64,000 nucleotides of DNA from Apiosordaria backusii (Eukaryota > Ascomycota > Sordariomycetes > Sordariales > Lasiosphaeriaceae), in the NCBI GenBank assembly GCA_030549205.1, contig JAUKTV010000007.1:1116001-1180000 (forward strand). Reading direction: 5' to 3'. A program made the translations under genes and the position numbers. The notes beneath the pieces were generated by a model. It searched no databases. It was not told the DNA's origin and was given only the letters and a program-made list of their open reading frames with translations. Below, one piece after another: positions 57,660 through 64,000 of the stretch (the stretch's first letter is position 1; each line of letters begins with the position of its first letter).

Positions 57660-60600
57660 GAAACGGGTAATGTTACACTCATCTGGTATTGCCATCTTTG
57701 TCAGCTTCGTGGCCTTTGCTTGTGATGTAACTGATTGTTTGAAATTGAGCATCATTGCTGGAACCTGTCTGCTTGACTTCGGCAACTGGAGCCGGAGTTG
57801 TTGGCTTTCCTGCTCAGGGTTCCTTGTCTTTGTGTCTTGAGCAGTTATTTGACCTTGTTTTGTTAAAGTAGGTCTGTAAGCGGAGGCCATTCCGGTTGTA
57901 AGCAGGGAAAGACATGCTTCAAGGACGGGAAGGAGGGCTAATCTCGCCGTGATTAAGCAAAAATATCCCGCGCATCTGCGGAAGCCCCGGGCTACATACC
58001 GTGATCGTGTACTATTTCCAGAACACTCCCGAGTTCTACCTCGCTTCTGGGCGGGCCTCTCGGGTTGAATCTAGCGTCTCACCGTGTAGGTGATATCCAA
58101 TCGATGAAGATGGTTGAATAACAACTGACCCGTAGATCGAAGCGGAAGAAACCGAAAGGCCATGGTAGTCTAACGAAACGACCAATGCTTCCTCGTCAAC
58201 GTAGCTGGCGACATGAAGCAATGAACAGTGACTGTTTGCTGATGCTTCAATCTCCCATCAAGCATCAGCCCCATCAAGGTGATGTGATGGCATTAACCCA
58301 TCGTCCCACAGCCCAACGTACCGGAATCACGTTATAGGACCGAATGCGGGCCTAATATGGGTCTGGGGAGATGGATGGAGGTCCCAGCCAGTTGTTTCCT
58401 TCCCCGTATCAAACCTCACACGATCCTCATGTCATCCTCACCCGTCATGCATCAAGCAAGCAGTGCAGGATTGCATCTGCCCCAACATTTTCTTAATTAG
58501 GAATTTTTTGGAGGATAATATTCTCCGTCGGAATATGCACCCGAGCTGCGAGGAACTTGGCTTGCTTTTGAACACTTCTGGTGCTTCTGTCCTTCCCATA
58601 TTTGTCTAAAGAGAGATCCACATGTCATCATCAGTTGAGGTAGGCAGTCAGTCAACGGAAGTTCAGGGCCAGACCAGCCTTACACACCCTCCGACTTTCC
58701 TACCGGGGCCAAGTGAGCTCCTCCTCCACCTATGGACATGCGTGGCACCGATTTGGTTATACCTTGTAACGCAAGAATGTTACCCTCTCCCGCTTCAAGA
58801 CCAATGCAGCCGAGATTAAAGGACACAACGGCGTAGATCTGCGAACTGCATGCAAAGGTCGGGCGATCATAAGGCCTCATACTTAAGACTGGGGTATTTG
58901 GCGTAGAGAAAGAGAGGGCGGTTACTAAACCGTTGGCTTTGCTTTGTTATAGCTCAATCCCAAGTTGACCAAGTGCCAGTAAGATCGACTTCTGGGCGAG
59001 GAGATCTCTAGTCAGATCTGAGCTTCTGGGCGTGCAAGACATTGCTATTGCTCTACCCCTTTTTATCCCCTTTTTATATCCGGGAAAAGATAAATAACTG
59101 TCGTCACCTCAGGATCAATGAGCGGATCCTGTCTACCACATCTGACGCAACCCAAGGCTTCTAGATGGGTGGGAATATTGCGGGATATGTTGCCGCCCAG
59201 CAAAAATAAAAAAGGGGTGGGGTATTTTGACAGGGGCGGTCCTACGAAATCCAGGGTTGAAAGAAAGCGACCCGTCGGCTTAGAAGTTCCAGGATGCTGC
59301 CGTGTGAGATTCTGGATACGTGGTAAGCAGCGTCGTTGCATTGCAAGCGGGTCTTCCGTCTGTTAGAGCAGAATCTGGGACAAGACCAAGCGTTCGCAGT
59401 CGCTACCAAAGGTTACAACCCTACGGAGCTGGTCGTCATCCACCGTCCGTGGATGGTTACTTTTTCATCCCATCTTTTCTTCCGTCCCGTCTCGCAGTAG
59501 CAGGAATTGTCTGTGGGTGCTCGCCCAAGCGCCCGGCGATTGAACCTGCCGCTGAACCCCTTTCACCCGATGTTGTCATGCTGGTTTCAGCTAGTTTTCC
59601 ACCATCCGCTCTCGAGAGGTGCCTGGATAATGGCTATATGTACCGAGATGAGATTTCTTTGAGGGCCAGTAGACATTCGAGTTCCTGCTACGCAGAAGAG
59701 CACGAATAGTAAGCCTGATCTGCAGCGACCTGGTGGCGTCGAAGCAAGCTGCAAGCAATGCAGAAGCGAGTGCGGGACTGGAGGATGGTGGAAAATGGAG
59801 GGGCAATGACGGGGGTGGAAGATGGAGGGGTCCAAAGCTCTGTAATATCAGATGAAGTGTCAAAGTGTCAGTCTTTGGAACTGCATCTCGTCTTGACATG
59901 TAACCAGTTATCAGCGTAAGGTGTGGTGTTCCGGAGAAAGACGTCCTGCGCCTAAAGTCTTGACAAGGGGAAAAGGCGAAGCTTGCCGGACTTGGACTGA
60001 ACTCCGTGGTGACTGAGGAAATTCCCCGGCCACGAGGAGACAAGGAAAGGGAAAAGAAAAATTGACGGGTGCCCGGCCGTCAACGGGAAGCCCCATCGCA
60101 CCCCGCACTAGGGCCTTCGGAGCACGGGTATGGATAACAGCAAGTGATGAAAACACTGACGAGAGGTGCTTGATCGGCTCCAGGAGCGCCACCATCCATT
60201 CTCTACACCGGCAAATGATTGACGATGGCACTCGCAAAGAAGCACAGGTGGTGCTGACGGGAGATGGTGGCACCGCGTCGAGGGGCTCATAGCCCTGACG
60301 AGCTGAAAGATGACCCTGTCCGATTTGGTTGTCCCACGAGAGGTCCTTCTGAAGTCAACACACAATTGCAATTTCTTCCTGCGGTAGGTACAGCAGTCAC
60401 AGGCGGGATGATGCACAGGGAGAGCAATAAATGTACCAAGGGGAACCATTTCTGGAAACCCGTCATGACAGCAAAGACATGACAGTCGAGAGCTGGGGGA
60501 AGCTGCCCTGCATGCTACCACTGGCAGCCCAACATGCAATTTGGGGAAGGATCGTGGTCGATCTCCCACTGATCAGAGAAATGTTCCATTATATCTCCTG

Positions 60601-63600
60601 TTGACGTCGATAAGAGACAAGACCGGACGAGCCCAACCGAGGCTACGCGAGACGAGACGAGTGTAACCGTTTGTGGAGTGCACAGTGCTTCGACCGAGAA
60701 CTGCAAGATTGCCCCATAGAACGAAAGAGGCATCCATTTCATGGCCGTCAACAATATTTCCTCTCAGCGGGCAGCGTTGTTCTGAAGCTTTTCTCATGTT
60801 CCAATGCTTTCGGCGACTTGCCCAGACGAACCAGGTCCTAAAGTGGCTCCTGCATTCCCCGAAGGTAACCTCTTGACGCAGTCTGGACTACCTCGGAGGA
60901 CGGAAAGTGTGATGATTGGTGGGAGGGTGAGTCTGTGGAGGACCAGCCACAGTAGTGTATGCAGACTGAGAACAATGCTCATAATTGATGATAGGCTGTT
61001 GAAGGAAGGGCTGACAGTCGCAGTGCAGATTTGGCTTTTGATGTGAATTCTTGTCCACAAGTGCCGAGCTGGACATATGATAGCGTCTCTGCCCCGGTTC
61101 GTCATGGTGTTGATACGGAATCAAGTTTGATCAACCATGGGCGCCAAGCTTCAAGACGACTGAGAATCATGGAAGCGATTTCCATGGCCAAAGCGCCGTA
61201 GCTCCCCCACATCACTAACTGCAAACGGGTGCTTGGTGTTACCAATGCCTGTTCGGCCGTTATTTGCTTGTTAGCATCTTGCTTCGTAGCGTACAGAGTC
61301 CACTACCGGAGCTTCAGGACGGGCCCGACTCGGCACGTCCCCAGTCAGTATATCTCCGAGACTTCCAGACGCCCTCCGTCCGTACGCATCGCCTGTCACG
61401 TTGAAGGTGCGTAGCCGAGGCATCTCGACCTCAAATCCTTGAAAATTGCGACATGGAACTCATGGAAGTGACAGCATGACCCTCGGCAGAGAGGTGCTCC
61501 GGCATGTTGTTGTCGACGGACAGTGATGAGAGTGACATCTGCTGCTGCAAGACACGCGCCCACGAATGGGCCGCACGATGCTCCCTGTAACCCCTGACTT
61601 ATATTAGCCCAATTAAAGGCAGCAGTGGGTGATCTTGCCGTCGTCCGTCGGGTGTTGTTGTCTAGGCCCCGGCCCCAGGATGTGACATGGGATCTGATCA
61701 AATCTTGTTGATGCTCGGGTGGCCCCAGCTTTCGTCTTGGGGATCGACGTCCTGCACGATGTTACCCTTTTTGGCTGGCCCACGAGCATGTCGCACCAGA
61801 CCCAACAAGGAAATCAATTAAAGTTTAGGGGTTGATGACTTACACACACGTACTTTATCTTGACTTCGACCCGCGCCAAATACTCGGTAGAACTGTTGGC
61901 TGATGGCCAGAGCGTAGGACATACGGATACAATACAAAATGCCTCCAGCTCCACGTGTCTTTCTCATACTACCTCAGAACCTGTGCCGTTTTCTGCCAGG
62001 ATATCCTGTAAAGGAGAACACCAGCGTGTGCGCGTAGAATGCTGAGGGGCCACCGGGGTGCCAGGGGGAACACCACCATGACGGAATGCCATGCCCGCAA
62101 TTTGTGCGCGCCTTGGGGGCGCGATCTGCTGTTCAAATGAGAGTTCGCAGCGCACGGATTGCCGACCTGTACCTGCCTCTACGTATGGGGCAAGCAATGA
62201 GATTGCTGGGCGAACTCCTGCCGCACATATGCGCGTGAATTGGGATGACGAGATTTGTGTGCTCAAGCCGATGGGAGATGTTCGTGCTGTGTAACCTGCT
62301 TCCAGTCGGCTGAGACATCATCTGCAGCTTCTATTGGCCGATTTTTGTGATTCGCTCCTGCGTGCTCCGGAGCTCTGGTGGAAGTATCCTGGACCGAGAG
62401 GGGTGGGGGAGTTCAACCAGTCCCGTCAGCAATCCGACCTTGATTTGTTCTGAGCTTCCAAGTTGCTGATGTTCTTTCGTTGCAACTCCCCTCTCTTCGG
62501 CCTCCGCTTTCCGCAGAGACCTGAGACGGCCGCCGACGTCCAGGTCTGATGCCCCGGAGAGAGGCCGGACGGTCCCCCGTCGCCGTGCTTCGGAAATTTT
62601 GTGATGGCGGGGAGATCAGATAAAAGCGGTAAGGCTAATGCTAGCGTACACTACACGTTATGTAGGGGACAGCTGCTCGGCACGCTCACGGCGGCTCCAA
62701 TACGGAATATTGTGGCATGGAATGACCCTTTCTCTGATTGTGGGTGGGAGCTGCTTCTCATTTAGCAACCACCCACCCAAACGGCTCGCTTCCCGAGTTG
62801 ATCGCGCCGGGCCTAACGCATTGCCTGGCCGAATTGGGAGGGGCATGATGTGTAACTGAAAGACCGGATGAAATGTGATCGACACCGGGACGTTGGAAAG
62901 ATCAGACGACTCGGTTAAGCCAAGGTTGGCGAAGAGAGGTGCACCGGTAAATCTTCGAGCAACCCCCGCCCACCCCGTCGGGAATCGGGATCCGCACGAT
63001 AGCGGCCTCGCTGCCAGGATGCGGAGGTGGGTACAGCGAAAGGTGCAACCGCCTAGCACTGCAACGCAAACGGTCACTAATGTGGCAGACGGTAAAAAGG
63101 TGCAAAGTCTGAGACTTTTTGCTGATGAAAAACAGCAGAGGGCGAGACGAAGAGGGAAAGCGGAGATAAGCGTACCTATAGCATCGTCGATAAAGCTCAT
63201 GATCGCCAGCCACCCAAGACAGGGCTCCAGACTTGACACAGCATGAACTCGGAAGATCCTGGGCAATGCTGTTGACGAAGGAGATTAGATCAGTCTGTAC
63301 AAGATGGGTACACCTGGAGATGTCGTCACAGCGGGCGGCAACAGCTGCATATCCGCACACCCCATTTTCTTCCAAAGCTGAAGAAAAGAAGCGCTGACAC
63401 ATTCGAAGCACGGCCACCTCATGTAGGGTTTCAGAAGGGTGCATGTCCTGGAGGTCAGCCTTGCGCATATCACTGTCAAAATTGGCCCTGATAAAATACC
63501 TCAAGACGTTCCATATCTGCCCTGGGGTAAGTAAGGTAAGGACGAAAGACGCTGTCAAAGCTGCGCGCCAAGACTCGAGAGGGGACCTGGACATAACGAT

Positions 63601-64000
63601 AACGTATCTTCCAGGTTGTGTGCTCGCTCGCCTCAGGTGTCATGGTATTTTGGTTGTATTGGTACCTTAATTACATTGATATTATACCACGGTGCCTTTT
63701 ACCAGTGCAGTGCTGTACGGATTTTTTGGTAGCGGCTGCTCCCCCATGCTCTGGTGCTCGGGTCCCTGTCAGGGGGACTTGTGCTTGCCGGCATACCCCT
63801 CCCAGAACTCATGTTGGTGGTTCCTTCCATTCTGGGACCGAAAATGTCAAATTCGAGCGTGAACCGTGACCCAGCTGTCGATAACCGGGGCAGGAACGAC
63901 CGTCCTACCGGTGACGGGATACTTGGAAGGAGGCAATCTTCGGTTGGGTTCCAGGTTGCGTGTCATGAAGTTCCCGCATCTTCTATCACCTAATTATCAT

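Larger units (their letters stand above)
54643..64000. other. Gene-poor 9.4-kb region to window edge
   Basis: No conserved protein is recognisable. Features seen are ATGT/GTCT-type simple repeats (about 55095-55165 and 56431-56454), a truncated tRNA head fused to (GT)20 (57582-57658), and ordinary mixed-composition sequence. Two overlapping minus-strand open frames near 62.7-63.6 kb were examined and not accepted. Confidence 0.5.

Noticed and set aside
62658..63594. Two long overlapping minus-strand open frames (about 202 and 230 codons) in the right-hand gene-poor region
   Set aside because: They share the same DNA in different frames, show no recognisable domain, and candidate splice sites do not join them into a convincing protein. 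Chance open frames in G+C-balanced DNA are more likely.
1..64000. CRISPR arrays, bacterial operons, integrated prophage or plasmid features
   Set aside because: Spliceosomal introns and eukaryotic gene families throughout show nuclear fungal DNA, and no regularly spaced identical repeats were seen.

Overview
The window looks like nuclear chromosome of a filamentous ascomycete (Pezizomycotina, probably Sordariomycetes and perhaps Sordariales). The reasons are short introns (52-102 nt, one exception) with GTATGT/GTGAGT-type donors and CTAAC/CTGAC branch sites close to the acceptor, single-copy eukaryotic housekeeping genes on both strands, fungus-specific families (DUF6594, an F-box-like family), and an intron-less eukaryotic tRNA-Val. 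The genus is an inference. I rebuilt exons by hand from splice motifs, and every spliced model closes to a whole number of codons.

Left third (1-19.7 kb): FIG4 (SAC-type phosphoinositide phosphatase, with an apparent 1-bp frameshift), TTI2 (six exons, convergent with FIG4), CCA1 (tRNA nucleotidyltransferase), a decayed F-box-like gene with at least four lesions, and a five-exon DUF6594 membrane protein gene. About 7.8 kb follows with no recognisable gene except one weak small-ORF candidate.

Middle (19.7-45.4 kb): a dense housekeeping block. It holds DBP10, a DNAJC8-like J protein, SYO1, a type II membrane glycosyltransferase, a DUF202 membrane protein, RPA2, a GNAT acetyltransferase, IDI1, a MATE transporter and URB1. 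Five gene pairs are divergent and share promoters of 0.4-1 kb. The RPA2 side of one carries two perfect MluI cell-cycle boxes and one near match. DBP10, SYO1 and URB1 all serve 60S subunit biogenesis. Two repeat patches interrupt the block: a 22-bp tandem array with an A+T-rich block (24.2-24.8 kb), and a 130-bp tandem array next to a decayed tRNA-like sequence and an A21 run (30.2-31.0 kb).

Right third (45.4-64 kb): a probable eIF4E-binding 4E-T-like gene, tRNA-Val(AAC), and a peroxisomal Lon protease with a C-terminal SRL signal. About 9.4 kb then has no recognisable gene, only simple repeats and a truncated tRNA head fused to a (GT)20 tract.

The most unusual items are: in-frame, protein-like open extensions directly after the TAG stops of FIG4 and the 4E-T-like gene; a perfect foldback in an outsize TTI2 intron; the FIG4 frameshift; the stepwise decay of the F-box-like gene; and strong G-quadruplex candidates. 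I found no clear new multi-gene system.
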